A stretch of 64,000 nucleotides of DNA, taken from contig NZ_JACJSI010000002.1 in the NCBI RefSeq assembly GCF_014698065.1, forward strand, positions 62,001 to 126,000, written 5' to 3'. Below the pieces are notes generated by a model. That model saw only the letters and a list, made by a program, of their open reading frames with translations. It had not been told where the DNA came from and did not search any database. This document shows positions 27,147 to 35,617 of the stretch, piece after piece. The DNA is from Nostoc flagelliforme FACHB-838 (GTDB taxonomy: Bacteria > Cyanobacteriota > Cyanobacteriia > Cyanobacteriales > Nostocaceae). The translations under genes and the position numbers were made by a program. How positions within the stretch are numbered: the stretch's first letter is position 1; each line of letters opens with the position of its first letter.

Positions 27147-27326
27147 TCAATGACGGCTCCAGCGTAAATAAGTCACATAAATAATAGCTACTACTTGCAT
27201 CGGCATGATCGCAATCAGGCTTTTTAAGAAATAGTTGATTTCCAAATGAGACATAACGCTGAAATACCCTATGCCCAACAAGAAAAATATTACCCAGTTA
27301 AGCTGTTTAGGTTTGAAAATGAGCAT
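27147..27326 (-). CDS. Small membrane protein (59 residues)
   Basis: A frame of 59 residues beginning MLIFKPKQLNWVIFFLLGIG. It has two hydrophobic helices: WVIFFLLGIGYFSVM (about 11-25) and FLKSLIAIMPMQVVAIIYVTYL (split about 33-43 and 44-54). It ends in RWSRH. Ordinary amino acid composition and the two-helix layout favour a true gene, but no clear Shine-Dalgarno is visible. It lies upstream of the copper ATPase with the same orientation. Unknown function. Confidence 0.5.
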   Translation of the reverse strand: MLIFKPKQLNWVIFFLLGIGYFSVMSHLEINYFLKSLIAIMPMQVVAIIYVTYLRWSRH

Positions 27327-27729
27327 ATCAATAAATCAGAAGTCAGAATACAGAATTCTCTACCCATAAAGGGATAGAAGTTTAAGCGAGAATATTTAAT
27401 ACTAGTTTTGCCCACTAGGGGCGAAAGCGCGTAGTAGGATAAAGTACGGTTTTATACCATTTTTTCCAAATAAGGCAACAAATATAAATCAGGAAAGTTT
27501 TGCTGCATTTAAGTTTCTTAATTGCGAATTGCGAATTGGTATTAACCAATATTCAGACGCTCTCACCAGACGCGCAAGGGACACGGACTCGTTGGCGCAG
27601 CCTAAGAAGAGAAGAGGCTACGCTATCACCCACTCGTACAGGATTCATACTGAATTCTGACTTGTGAGTTGTGAATTCTTCTTATAAAAAGAAATATAAT
27701 CTGTCTCCAGCATGAACTGGCTTCTTACA
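27327..27729. other. Intergenic region with dispersed repeat scrap
   Basis: Contains heptamer-like text (AATTGCG repeated at about 27520-27535) and a GC-rich scrap at about 27550-27625 (cagacgctctcaccagacgcg then ggcgcagcctaag) like that seen at 1064 and 18620. No gene seen. Confidence 0.45.
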
Positions 27730-28005
27730 CTAGAACCAGCCCTGCTTATTCACAAAGTAGGTATTTACAAATTCTTCAGGGGGCTTATTCAAGTAAATCA
27801 TGCCTTCAATTAAGCCTACAAGTAGCATAATTAACAAGGCAATACCGTAGGTAAAAGAACCTCCGACTACAGAAATCACCAACATGATAAAGCCTTCTGG
27901 AGCGTATCCTAGAATAAATTTATGAACCCCAAATCCTCCAAGGATAATGGCACAGTAACCAGCTAGAAGTTGTTTGGTAGGGTGACTGGGGTTGAGATTT
28001 GACAT
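27730..28005 (-). CDS. TM2 domain membrane protein
   Basis: A 91-residue protein with the TM2 layout: a short N-terminal segment, GYCAIILGGFGVHKFILGYA (helix 1 with the Gly-x-x-Gly-x-His-Lys-Phe pattern of the family), a tight turn and a second helix region (GIALLIMLLVGLIEGMIYL). The family has no agreed function. ATG 28005 follows an AGGAGTA-type ribosome-binding site (minus strand, TCAAGGAGTAGCAC). Transcribed alone. Confidence 0.8.
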   Translation of the reverse strand: MSNLNPSHPTKQLLAGYCAIILGGFGVHKFILGYAPEGFIMLVISVVGGSFTYGIALLIMLLVGLIEGMIYLNKPPEEFVNTYFVNKQGWF

Positions 28006-28508
28006 AGTGCTACTCCTTGATAAGTAAGGTATAAAAATAAAGTTTTTATTGTAATCAAAGCAAATACATTTACTTGCTTAATACATATATTTTTAATTTT
28101 TTAAGTACAAGTAAGCCCCAAGATAAGTAGCCAAAATCAGCGTACTTCTATTCCAGAGGGTACGTTAAAATGTCTTCCAGCTATGCCGGAAAATCTGGCG
28201 CTCCTTAATAACCTTTGGTAGATTTGACGATCGCAAACCCTAGTGTGGCAATTTTGCAGATTTTTAAGTAAGACATTTCTCTTGAGAGAAATGAACCTCA
28301 AGAATAAGCGAAAACTGCTACACCACTTTTTACAAGTCCATCAGTATTATTTCCGGATTTTTTTGCATAAGCGTAGCCTGTCGTAGACATCCCTTCCACG
28401 AGGCATGAAACGCCATCGCACCAATGAGGAGATATAACTAGTTAATTGTTCTTACTTATGCAGATAAAATCAGATATTCATTCTTTTGGCAACAGTAATT
28501 TAATGGTG
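28006..28508. other. Intergenic region, no gene
   Basis: About 500 bp; a short palindromic scrap (ccagctatgccgg, about 28175) and a dispersed Nostoc-type repeat (gcgtagcctgtcgtagacat, about 28371-28390) are visible. Nothing else is assignable. Confidence 0.4.
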
Positions 28509-30083
28509 CTAATTACTACCTAAGACAAATAGACTTAATAATGTACCACTATTCCAGAGGCTGTGAAGGAGCATGGGAGCAAGGAGGTTGCGCGATCGCG
28601 TGTAAACTACTCCTAAGACAATCCCCAATGCAGTCAGGGGAAGAATTTCTGACAAGCTGAGGTGAGCGATCGCAAACAACAAACTACTAATCAGAATCGC
28701 TCCCCACACGGGTAAGTAGCGAGTCAGAGAGGGTAACAAAAAGCCGCGAAACAGAATCTCTTCAAAAAATGGAGCTGCGATCGCAGCTGTGGAGAAAAAT
28801 ATGCCAAGTGCTATACCGTCTTGGCTTTCCAGCGCTAGTTGCAACAGGGGGTTACTACCACCCTGTCCTTGCCATAGCTGTTGATTAATCAAAGATACCA
28901 CCACAACTATAGGTAAAGCCGCGCAATAGCCTCCCAGTCCCCACAAAAACCACTTATCTTGAAAATGGAAGCGAAACCAAAATTCTGGTAATGGAAAAAA
29001 GCGCTTGAGAGAAAAATACAGGACTAACAGCGCACCCGATGCTACCAGTAAGTAACTCACTAGAACATAAAAAGCCTGAAGTCGCACATCACCCACAGGA
29101 CGAGGAATGGGGAGCAGCGATAGCAATATAGGGACAAAAATTTGCCCCATGAAGAAAAAGCCGACGATAAAAACCTGTAAAATCGTTTCACCATCCCAAG
29201 GTGTTGACCAAGGGACATCAGCATTTTGAGCTAGTAACGAGGTTTTTCCTTTTAACAAGCGTTGAGCAAATAAGAAAATCAGCAGTATTAGACCAATTAA
29301 AGCTGCCAAGGTGGGGATAGTGCCAATAACTGCTAATTTGATCACCGCTTGAGCAGCAGATTCTTGTTGTGCAGCTTTAACTGCTGATAAAGCGTCTTGT
29401 CGTTGCTGGAGTTGGTATAGCTGAACCAAAGCAGTAGAGCGAAACCAACCTTCTAAATTCTTCTGAATCCGTTCTTGAGAATTTTGGAGCAGACGGGGAG
29501 GATTGCTCCACAGTCCACTCAATACATCTGCGGTTTCTCCAAACTCTGGATTGATATCTGAGCGTTGTTGTAATTCGCTCCAAGTTTTGAGGGCTGTATC
29601 CGTTTTTCCTTGCTGTGCTTGTAAAATTCCCAGGCGCAAGTCTAATTCCGCCTGTAATTTTTGGAGTTGCTTGAGGGATTGCTGTAATTGTTGCTGTCCC
29701 TGTTTAGAAGTTTTAGTAGTGGGAGGAACATCCGGTAAAGGTTTCGGAGGTATGGGAGTTATTTCAGTTTGAGAGTGTAACTGTGTAAGTTTATTGTTAA
29801 CTTTGTCTAAATTAGCTGCAACTGATTGACGCGCCTCTTGATACTGCTTTGTGGCGCCCTCCAGGGGTTGCTCACCAAGTATCGCTTCCTGAACCGCCTG
29901 GAGATTGTCATCGCTGCTGTCTTCTGATTGCCAAGCTTGGGCTTGTAGAGCAATATTGGTTTGGTATAGTTCTAGGCGACTTTGGAACTGAGGTTCTTGC
30001 CAACTACTGAATAAAGCCGAAACTGCCAACAGAACTGCTATCGGCGTCAGTATAAAAATTAAAACTAATCGCTTGAGTGTCAT
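28509..30083 (-). CDS. CPBP (CAAX-like) intramembrane protease with N-terminal coiled-coil
   Basis: A 524-residue membrane protein. The C-terminal half has the CPBP/Abi signature: catalytic Glu-Glu in PFFEEILFRGFLLPSL (about residues 434-449), a His region in LFAIAHLSL (about 468-476) and the last motif MLLHSLWNSG (about 501-510). The N-terminal part has one membrane helix, then a Gln-rich coiled-coil segment (QLQQSLKQLQKLQAELDL, about 131-148) that is likely periplasmic or lumenal. Eukaryotic relatives process CAAX proteins; bacterial ones serve varied roles including bacteriocin immunity. Substrate unknown. Confidence 0.85.
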   Translation of the reverse strand: MTLKRLVLIFILTPIAVLLAVSALFSSWQEPQFQSRLELYQTNIALQAQAWQSEDSSDDNLQAVQEAILGEQPLEGATKQYQEARQSVAANLDKVNNKLTQLHSQTEITPIPPKPLPDVPPTTKTSKQGQQQLQQSLKQLQKLQAELDLRLGILQAQQGKTDTALKTWSELQQRSDINPEFGETADVLSGLWSNPPRLLQNSQERIQKNLEGWFRSTALVQLYQLQQRQDALSAVKAAQQESAAQAVIKLAVIGTIPTLAALIGLILLIFLFAQRLLKGKTSLLAQNADVPWSTPWDGETILQVFIVGFFFMGQIFVPILLSLLPIPRPVGDVRLQAFYVLVSYLLVASGALLVLYFSLKRFFPLPEFWFRFHFQDKWFLWGLGGYCAALPIVVVVSLINQQLWQGQGGSNPLLQLALESQDGIALGIFFSTAAIAAPFFEEILFRGFLLPSLTRYLPVWGAILISSLLFAIAHLSLSEILPLTALGIVLGVVYTRSRNLLAPMLLHSLWNSGTLLSLFVLGSN

Positions 30084-30104
30084 CTATCCCTCTTTTACTA
30101 GCCA

Positions 30105-30620
30105 ATGGAGAGCGCGTCCCCCTTGGGAATTATCGCAATAAAAAGTCAGAGGTGGATAGATATCATCAATATTATAAGTTTGCAATATGTGTTGTGGGAA
30201 GAAAAGGTGATGCCGATTATGGCATTAGAAGTTGTTTCTCACAGACGGCGTGGAGAATATACCAGCAAAAAGAAACTTTATACTGAGATGGAGATTTTGT
30301 ATTATGTTGTCTACAATCCCCAACGTCGGAGAAAACCACCTTTAGAAGTTTATCGCTTTATAAATGGTGAATATGTATTGCAGCCAGGAAATCTCGTTTG
30401 GTTATCAGAGATAGGTTTAGCAATTGGTTATGAACGGGGGACTTATCAGGGAATTACGCGGGATTAGTTGTATTGGTATGACAAACAAGGAGTCAGATAT
30501 TTAACACCAGAAGAACGAGCTACAGCAGCCGAAGAACGCGCTACCACTGCTGAACAACGCGCTAAAAGACTGGCAGAAGAATTGCGAAGGTTGGGGATAG
30601 ATCCAGATTCCTTGAGTTGA
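30105..30620 (+). pseudogene. Uma2-family endonuclease pseudogene
   Basis: The last two-thirds of a Uma2 (DUF820) PD-(D/E)XK-like protein: ALEVVSHRRRGEYTSKKKLY, then LYYVVYNPQRRRKPPLEVY, LVWLSEIGLAIGYERGTY, and after an in-frame TAG at 30465-30467 the reading continues LYWYDKQGVRYLTPEER to a tail of ATTAEQRAKRL type. Homologues have Trp at that spot (TGG to TAG). The N-terminal domain is missing upstream. The frame is thus broken twice. It lies divergent from the CPBP gene. Confidence 0.8.
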
Positions 30621-30656
30621 TTTTGTGGGGTGCGATCGCTTTTATTAACTAATAGT

Positions 30657-30875
30657 TCATTGAGATAAACCTAGTCTTTGCTTCACGGATTGCCATGTTG
30701 AACCTTGATTTTTATGGCAATGCATCTCCAAGCGTCTATCTAATTCTTGTTTTTGCTCATCATTGAGAGGAAGTTTATCCGGTGTGGTAAGAATGCTGTC
30801 CCATAAGTCCTCGGCAAGCTGTATACGTTCAGATACACTTAGTTCGGAAATATTGACTTTTAATATGGGGTGCAT
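30657..30875 (-). CDS. Addiction-module antitoxin-like protein (orphan)
   Basis: 72 residues: NISELSVSERIQLAEDLWDSI then PLNDEQKQELDRRLEMH. This is the pattern of the putative addiction module component family (TIGR02574), whose members usually precede a ParE/RelE toxin gene. Here no toxin frame follows on the minus strand; instead a Uma2 pseudogene in the opposite orientation lies downstream. It is therefore an orphan antitoxin, perhaps a relic. Intact frame; ATG 30875. Confidence 0.7.
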   Translation of the reverse strand: MHPILKVNISELSVSERIQLAEDLWDSILTTPDKLPLNDEQKQELDRRLEMHCHKNQGSTWQSVKQRLGLSQ

Positions 30876-30982
30876 AGTTGTTATTAATGTACTTGCTCAA
30901 TATAATCTTATTTTAGATTATAAATTACTTGTCTTATTACCAATAAAGTAAAGCATCAATTTTATCTGATTCGGGAAATGTT

Positions 30983-31120
30983 CTAGAACACTGATTCAGT
31001 ATTCCGAGTTATGACGAAAAAGCCCGGTTTGTTTGGGTTGCCACAAGGAAAAGTTGGTTTTAAAAGGCGTAAAAATTGGATGTCTCAGTCTCGTTTTTTA
31101 TTACTGAATCGGTGTTCTAG
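30983..31120. mobile_element. MITE-like element, 138 bp with 19-bp inverted ends
   Basis: CTAGAACACTGATTCAGTA at 30983-31001 and TACTGAATCGGTGTTCTAG at 31102-31120 are inverted copies with one mismatch. The 100-bp interior holds no gene. CTAG at both tips may be the duplicated target or the end of the repeat. It resembles a miniature inverted-repeat transposable element without transposase. Remaining sequence of the 30876-31340 gap is AT-rich and otherwise featureless. Confidence 0.7.
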
Positions 31121-31340
31121 CAGCTAGTCCCTGTTTGCTCAAAGCTATCCTAGCTTGCTTATAGGAATCTTTTTTGCGTAGCATTAGCATTTGCACAATC
31201 AATTTTATATGTTATGACAGATTTGATTGAGTTGTCAGACATAAAATGTATCCTTGTTTTTTATTTAGTTTTTATTTGCTTGGAAATACTACGTCTGCCA
31301 CCTCAATTTTTCTATAAATTTTGACTAAGAGAGCAGATTG

Positions 31341-32210
31341 ATGAAAATTACTCCCAATAAAATTTTATATATAAATCTTGGGCCAGGTAACAAATGGCGT
31401 AAAGATTGCATTTATACAGATAATACTATTCGTTTAGGACACATAGAAGTATCTCATCAACTTTGTCTTGAGTGTAAGTCAAAGAATCAATGGAGTGAAG
31501 CTGACCAAGAATTAAATAAATATTTTGATAATAAAAAAATCACACGTCGTCGTAAGGAAATTAGCAATTTCTATTCATCTGATGAAAATACTTTATGGAT
31601 AACTCATTTTGAAGACAAATTGTGGTGGTGTTTTGCAAATACTAATATAACTCAACGAATAGATAATACAAAAGAGCGTGCTGTTATAGGCAAATGGAAT
31701 TGTAATAATATTTTAGGTGAGCCTTTAGAATTAAAATATTTTAATAAAAAGCTTCAAAAACCTAATTGCAATCAAACTATTTGTTGCAAAAAAGAAGATG
31801 AAATTAAAGAAATTTTAGAAAAAATTAATACAATAGAGTATCAACAAATCAAAAATAATATTTTTGAGCATGAGCCACATTTAGAGAATGAAAGGGAGGA
31901 AGTTATTATACAAAGAATAAAAAGGGATCAAGAGATAATATTAAACATTAAAAATAAATACAATAATTGCTGCCAATTTGAAAATTGTGGATTTACATTT
32001 TCAAAAAACAATGGAGGTTTTTATTCGGAAGGACATCATTTAATTCCTTTATCTCAAGAAGGTTCGCAAAACGAAAATAATGTTGTTATTTTATGCCCCA
32101 ATCATCATAGAATGCTACATTATGCCCAAGTAGAACCAATTAAAGATAAAGAGAACAATAAACGTCTTGTAAAAATTAATGGGAAGGATTATTTCATAAT
32201 TTATAAATAA
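31341..32210 (+). CDS. HNH endonuclease with N-terminal domain of unknown type
   Basis: A 289-residue protein, conspicuously rich in Lys, Asn and Ile. The C-terminal HNH nuclease has GHHLIPLSQEG (catalytic His pair, residues about 231-241), the Asn in NENNVVILCPNHHRMLH (about 244-260) and nearby Cys (CCQFENC, CP) for metal or zinc. The N-terminal 120 residues contain YINLGPGNKWRKDCI, TIRLGHIEVSHQL and LWITHFEDKLWWCFANTN; the Gly-rich start and aromatic run recall EVE/PUA-like modified-base readers, which is inference. ATG 31341 fits. It abuts the convergent Uma2 gene, stop to stop. Composition suggests transfer. Confidence 0.85.
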   Translation: MKITPNKILYINLGPGNKWRKDCIYTDNTIRLGHIEVSHQLCLECKSKNQWSEADQELNKYFDNKKITRRRKEISNFYSSDENTLWITHFEDKLWWCFANTNITQRIDNTKERAVIGKWNCNNILGEPLELKYFNKKLQKPNCNQTICCKKEDEIKEILEKINTIEYQQIKNNIFEHEPHLENEREEVIIQRIKRDQEIILNIKNKYNNCCQFENCGFTFSKNNGGFYSEGHHLIPLSQEGSQNENNVVILCPNHHRMLHYAQVEPIKDKENNKRLVKINGKDYFIIYK

Positions 32211-32843
32211 CTATCTTATTTTCTCCTTGACCCAAGCGCGAAAAGATTTGAGCAAAGCAATTTCACCTATACATTTACTCTGCTCAATAAATCTGCTTAT
32301 CTCACTCACTGAAACTATAGGAAAGGCAATACTAAACTTACACTCGACATATTGCCCTTCTATCAACTGATAAAACTTTAAATTTTGCCCATCATATCTC
32401 CAAAGTTCAGTTACACCCAACGCTGAATAAATCCCCAATTTGTTAACTGAACTACTGGTAATGTCAATCTCAATTGCTAAGTCAGGCGGCGGGTCATTTT
32501 CTAAATCTAAAGTTTGCTTACCCCTAATAGCTAGTTCATTCTGGATATAGTAGCAAGTATCTGGTTCTATTCCCCGCTTTAATATTTTCCGCTTCAATGT
32601 TGTTGAACCAGCACTTCTCACTTCAATTCCTAATTCTTCAGCTAAAGCAATAATAAAATTACCAAAATTACTTTTGGAGTTTTCATGTTCAAAAAGTGGA
32701 GTCATGATTTCTAAAACACCGCAGTCATAAGCAAACCGAGAGCCTCTATCTTCACCTGTATCTTTCAACAAGGCTTCAAAGGTTTCCCAGCTAATGTTAT
32801 GTAGCACTGTTCTTTGTTCACCAACCTTTGACTTGACAAGCAT
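32211..32843 (-). CDS. Uma2 (DUF820) family endonuclease-like protein, copy 1
   Basis: A 210-residue protein of the PD-(D/E)XK superfamily. Blocks: YDCGVLEIMTPLFEHEN (about residues 40-56), RGIEPDTCYYIQNE (about 90-103), PPPDLAIEIDITSSSVNK (about 118-135) and GVTELWRYDGQNLKFYQL. Family members are numerous in cyanobacteria with no proven biological function. It is the second of a tandem pair; the upstream leader carries AATTCGT heptamers up to 15 bp before the ATG at 32843, as in copy 2, so the duplicated unit includes the leader. Confidence 0.8.
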   Translation of the reverse strand: MLVKSKVGEQRTVLHNISWETFEALLKDTGEDRGSRFAYDCGVLEIMTPLFEHENSKSNFGNFIIALAEELGIEVRSAGSTTLKRKILKRGIEPDTCYYIQNELAIRGKQTLDLENDPPPDLAIEIDITSSSVNKLGIYSALGVTELWRYDGQNLKFYQLIEGQYVECKFSIAFPIVSVSEISRFIEQSKCIGEIALLKSFRAWVKEKIR

Positions 32844-32849
32844 ATTAAA

Positions 32850-32886
32850 ATAATTCGTAATTCGTAATTTGTAATTCGTAATTAAT
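32850..32886. repeat. STRR heptamers ATTCGTA upstream of Uma2 copy 1
   Basis: Five units of (A)ATTCGTA / ATTTGTA, beginning six bases upstream of the start codon. Confidence 0.75.
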
Positions 32887-32894
32887 TCATAATT

Positions 32895-33527
32895 TTAAGC
32901 TATCTTCCCCTGCACCCAGGCGCGAAAGGATTGCACCAAATTAATTTCATCCATAGTTTTACTTTGCTGGATAAATCTATTCATATCACTAACAGAAATT
33001 AAAGGGAAAGCGATACTCGACTGAATTTCAATATATTTGCTTGCTACTAGTTGATAAAATTTTAAAACTTCACCGTCATATCTCCATAATTCTGCTACAC
33101 CTAAAGCCGCATAAATATTAAGCTTATTAACAGAGCTGCTAGTAATATCAATTTCAACTGCTAAATCCGGTGCTGGGTCTATTTTTAAATCTAATTCTTG
33201 CTTACCTCTAATTGCTGGCTCATTTTGAATATAATAGCAAGTATCGGGTTCTATTCCCTTTGTTATTGTTTTACGTTTTAATGTTGTAGAACCAGCACTT
33301 CTAATTTTAGTTTTTAATTCCACTGCTAAAGCGAATATCAATCGGTCAAACTGAATTTTAGGATTTTCGTGTTCAAAAAGTGGAGTCATGATTTCTAAAA
33401 CACCGCAGTCGTAAGCAAACCTTGAGCCTCTGTCCTCACCTGTATCTCTCAGCAAGGCTTCAAAGGTTTCCCAGCTAACGTTGTGTAGGACTGTTCTTTG
33501 TTCCGCAGGCGTTGACTTGACAAGCAT
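32895..33527 (-). CDS. Uma2 (DUF820) family endonuclease-like protein, copy 2
   Basis: A 210-residue paralogue of the neighbouring gene, aligned along its whole length; the start (MLVKS, then EQRTVLHN and SWETFEALL) and the block YDCGVLEIMTPLFEHEN are the same. Differences cluster in the centre and the C-terminus. The frame stays open further upstream only because the ATTCGTA repeats are translated; ATG 33527 is the start shared with copy 1. Intact catalytic-type residues in EPDTCYYIQNE and APDLAVEIDITSSS. Confidence 0.8.
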   Translation of the reverse strand: MLVKSTPAEQRTVLHNVSWETFEALLRDTGEDRGSRFAYDCGVLEIMTPLFEHENPKIQFDRLIFALAVELKTKIRSAGSTTLKRKTITKGIEPDTCYYIQNEPAIRGKQELDLKIDPAPDLAVEIDITSSSVNKLNIYAALGVAELWRYDGEVLKFYQLVASKYIEIQSSIAFPLISVSDMNRFIQQSKTMDEINLVQSFRAWVQGKIA

Positions 33528-33534
33528 ATTAAAA

Positions 33535-33566
33535 TAATTCGTAATTCGTAATTCGTAATTCGTAAT
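33535..33566. repeat. STRR heptamers ATTCGTA upstream of Uma2 copy 2
   Basis: Four tandem ATTCGTA units on the plus strand immediately 5' of the gene's start (minus-strand reading), matching the leader of copy 1. Confidence 0.75.
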
Positions 33567-33635
33567 TAAGATTTGTAACTGGGATTTAGACCCTTGCCAC
33601 AAAACTTAAGGAATCCCTAGAATTAGTTAAAATAC

Positions 33636-34265
33636 TTATTCTGTCAGGATGTTAGATAAAATCCCGATAATTTTACCTATATCATTAATATAATACTCGC
33701 TCAAGTCAATTTCCATCACTTGTCCCATGAGCTTCAAAAATTTCCAGGTAGTTCCAGTGGTGACAGTTCCATAAATTGCCTGAATGTTATTACCCTCACG
33801 TTCATTAAACAATTTAGCTGCTAACATCTCTGCTACACACTGACCTAATCCTGCATTGATATTTTCTTTCTTAGCTTCTACAATTGTGACGACTGGTGCG
33901 TTCAGAATTAGTAACTCTGGTGAACGGCTAATAATAAAATCGCAATTTCCATTTAAACCTTGTGCCGAATCAACTGTAAAATCGATACCAGAAAATAAAC
34001 TTATTTGATTATTTAAATATTTCCTTACAGCAATTAAAATAGGCGCAATAATCATCTCTGAACGTGATTTTTCAGTATTACTAGCAAGAGCTAAAGGTAC
34101 ATTTTCCCGCAATACTTCTGCAAGTAATGGTGGGCACTCTACTTCATGTACAGATGCAAATATATCAGTTTTATCAGAAATAGTTAAGCCAAAGGTTTTT
34201 CTAACTCTATCTAAAGTAAAGTCACTGTATGACACTTTAGTTGCTCCTGTAAATACATTCCACAT
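33636..34265 (-). CDS. PD-(D/E)XK nuclease-like protein, unknown
   Basis: About 209 residues starting at ATG 34265 (MWNVFTGATKVSYSDF); a TTG further upstream is less likely. The pattern is a conserved helix SEMIIAPILIAVRKYLNN, then LNGNCDFIISRS (candidate Asp), then APVVTIVEAKKENINAGLGQ with Glu-x-Lys, then QCVAEMLAAKLFN. This order (D, ExK, Q) is that of PD-(D/E)XK nucleases. I do not know a named family. It lies 75 bp after sufS on the same strand and may be read through from it; it precedes the Uma2 pair, so a nuclease cluster forms. Confidence 0.65.
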   Translation of the reverse strand: MWNVFTGATKVSYSDFTLDRVRKTFGLTISDKTDIFASVHEVECPPLLAEVLRENVPLALASNTEKSRSEMIIAPILIAVRKYLNNQISLFSGIDFTVDSAQGLNGNCDFIISRSPELLILNAPVVTIVEAKKENINAGLGQCVAEMLAAKLFNEREGNNIQAIYGTVTTGTTWKFLKLMGQVMEIDLSEYYINDIGKIIGILSNILTE

Positions 34266-34340
34266 AATTAAATTGTGCCAACTATTAGCAAGATATGTTG
34301 CTGATATTTGGCACAATCACTATCTGAATATTTTGTAACT

Positions 34341-35603
34341 TTAAGCAAGGAAACCTGCAAAAAAGTCGAGAGTTTCTTTCAGTGCTTTGATGAAAATATC
34401 AATTTCCTCGCGGGTGTTATAGAAAGATAGACTTGCTCGTGCGGTTGCAGCAAGACCTAAATAACGGTGTAATGGTTGTGTGCAGTGGTGTCCAGAACGG
34501 ATAGCAACACCTTCTTGATCTAATAATGTAGATAAGTCGTTAGCGTGAACTTCCCCGGCGGTGAATGACGCAAGAGCAGCTCTACCTTCACCTTTTACAT
34601 TTGGTTTGGGGCCGTAAATTCTAATTTGGGGAATTTGCTCTAATTGTTGGAACAAATAAGCGGTTAATTCTGCTTCGTAGGCGTGGATTTTATCCATGCC
34701 GATACTGCTAAGATAATCGATCGCAGCACCAAGTGCGATCGCTTCCCCAATTGCAGGTGTCCCAGCTTCAAATTTATGCGGTAATTCTGCATAAGTGGAA
34801 TGGTCTAAATACACCTCTGCAATCATCTCACCACCACCAAAAAAGGGTGGCATTGATTCTAACAATTCTAACTTGCCATATAGAAATCCTATCCCAGTTG
34901 GAGCGCACATTTTATGACCGGAAGCTACCAACCAATCACAATCTATTTTCTGTACATCCACAGGCAAATGGGGAACACTTTGGCAAGCGTCAACTAAAAA
35001 TTTAGCACCGTATTTGTGAGCGATCGCACCAATTTCTTCAACTGGATTAATGCAACCCAAAGCATTAGAAATATGCACCACCGACACTAACTTTGTTTTT
35101 TCAGAAATCAGCTTTTTAAACTGTTCCAAATCAAAAGTTTCTTCTGGTGTTAATTCTACAAATTTAAGTACTGCACCCGTTTTTTGCGCCACCAATTGCC
35201 AAGGCACAATATTACTGTGGTGTTCCATCACCGACAGAATAATTTCATCCCCAGGCTGCAAATTATTCATTCCCCAGCTATAAGCTATTAGGTTAATCGC
35301 CTCACTTGCGTTGCGGGTGTAGACAATTTCTTGACGCGATGCAGCATTAATGAATTTGGCAACTTTATCTCTAGCACCTTCATAAGCATCAGTAGCTTTA
35401 GCACTCAGAGAATGGGCACCTCGATGCACGTTAGCATTATATTGCTCGTAATAATCCCGTAGGGTATTTAATACGAATAAAGGCTTTTGCGATGTCGCGG
35501 CATTATCGAGATAAACCAAGGGTTTCTCATTGACTTCCTGATGCAAGATCGGGAAGTCAGCGCGAACTTTATCAGCAAGGGTTTTGGTAGGAGTAAAAGT
35601 CAT
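34341..35603 (-). CDS. sufS: Cysteine desulfurase SufS (group II)
   Basis: PLP enzyme that takes sulfur from L-cysteine for Fe-S assembly; 420 residues. PLP lysine in [15 protein letters not shown] (about residues 226-240) and the persulfide cysteine in [15 protein letters not shown] (about 371-385). This short, flexible-free form is group II, as in SufS. Final gene of the sufBCDS cluster; the gap from sufD is 14 bp. In cyanobacteria this operon, not isc, is the main Fe-S assembly route. Confidence 0.96.
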   Translation of the reverse strand: MTFTPTKTLADKVRADFPILHQEVNEKPLVYLDNAATSQKPLFVLNTLRDYYEQYNANVHRGAHSLSAKATDAYEGARDKVAKFINAASRQEIVYTRNASEAINLIAYSWGMNNLQPGDEIILSVMEHHSNIVPWQLVAQKTGAVLKFVELTPEETFDLEQFKKLISEKTKLVSVVHISNALGCINPVEEIGAIAHKYGAKFLVDACQSVPHLPVDVQKIDCDWLVASGHKMCAPTGIGFLYGKLELLESMPPFFGGGEMIAEVYLDHSTYAELPHKFEAGTPAIGEAIALGAAIDYLSSIGMDKIHAYEAELTAYLFQQLEQIPQIRIYGPKPNVKGEGRAALASFTAGEVHANDLSTLLDQEGVAIRSGHHCTQPLHRYLGLAATARASLSFYNTREEIDIFIKALKETLDFFAGFLA

Positions 35604-35617
35604 TGGTAGATTAGTTA

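Noticed and set aside
30077-30286. 69-codon plus frame overlapping the Uma2 pseudogene
   Set aside because: Different frame from the Uma2 homology and no signature.
33528-33602. 25-codon extension of Uma2 copy 2
   Set aside because: It translates ATTCGTA repeats; copy 1 starts at the equivalent ATG.
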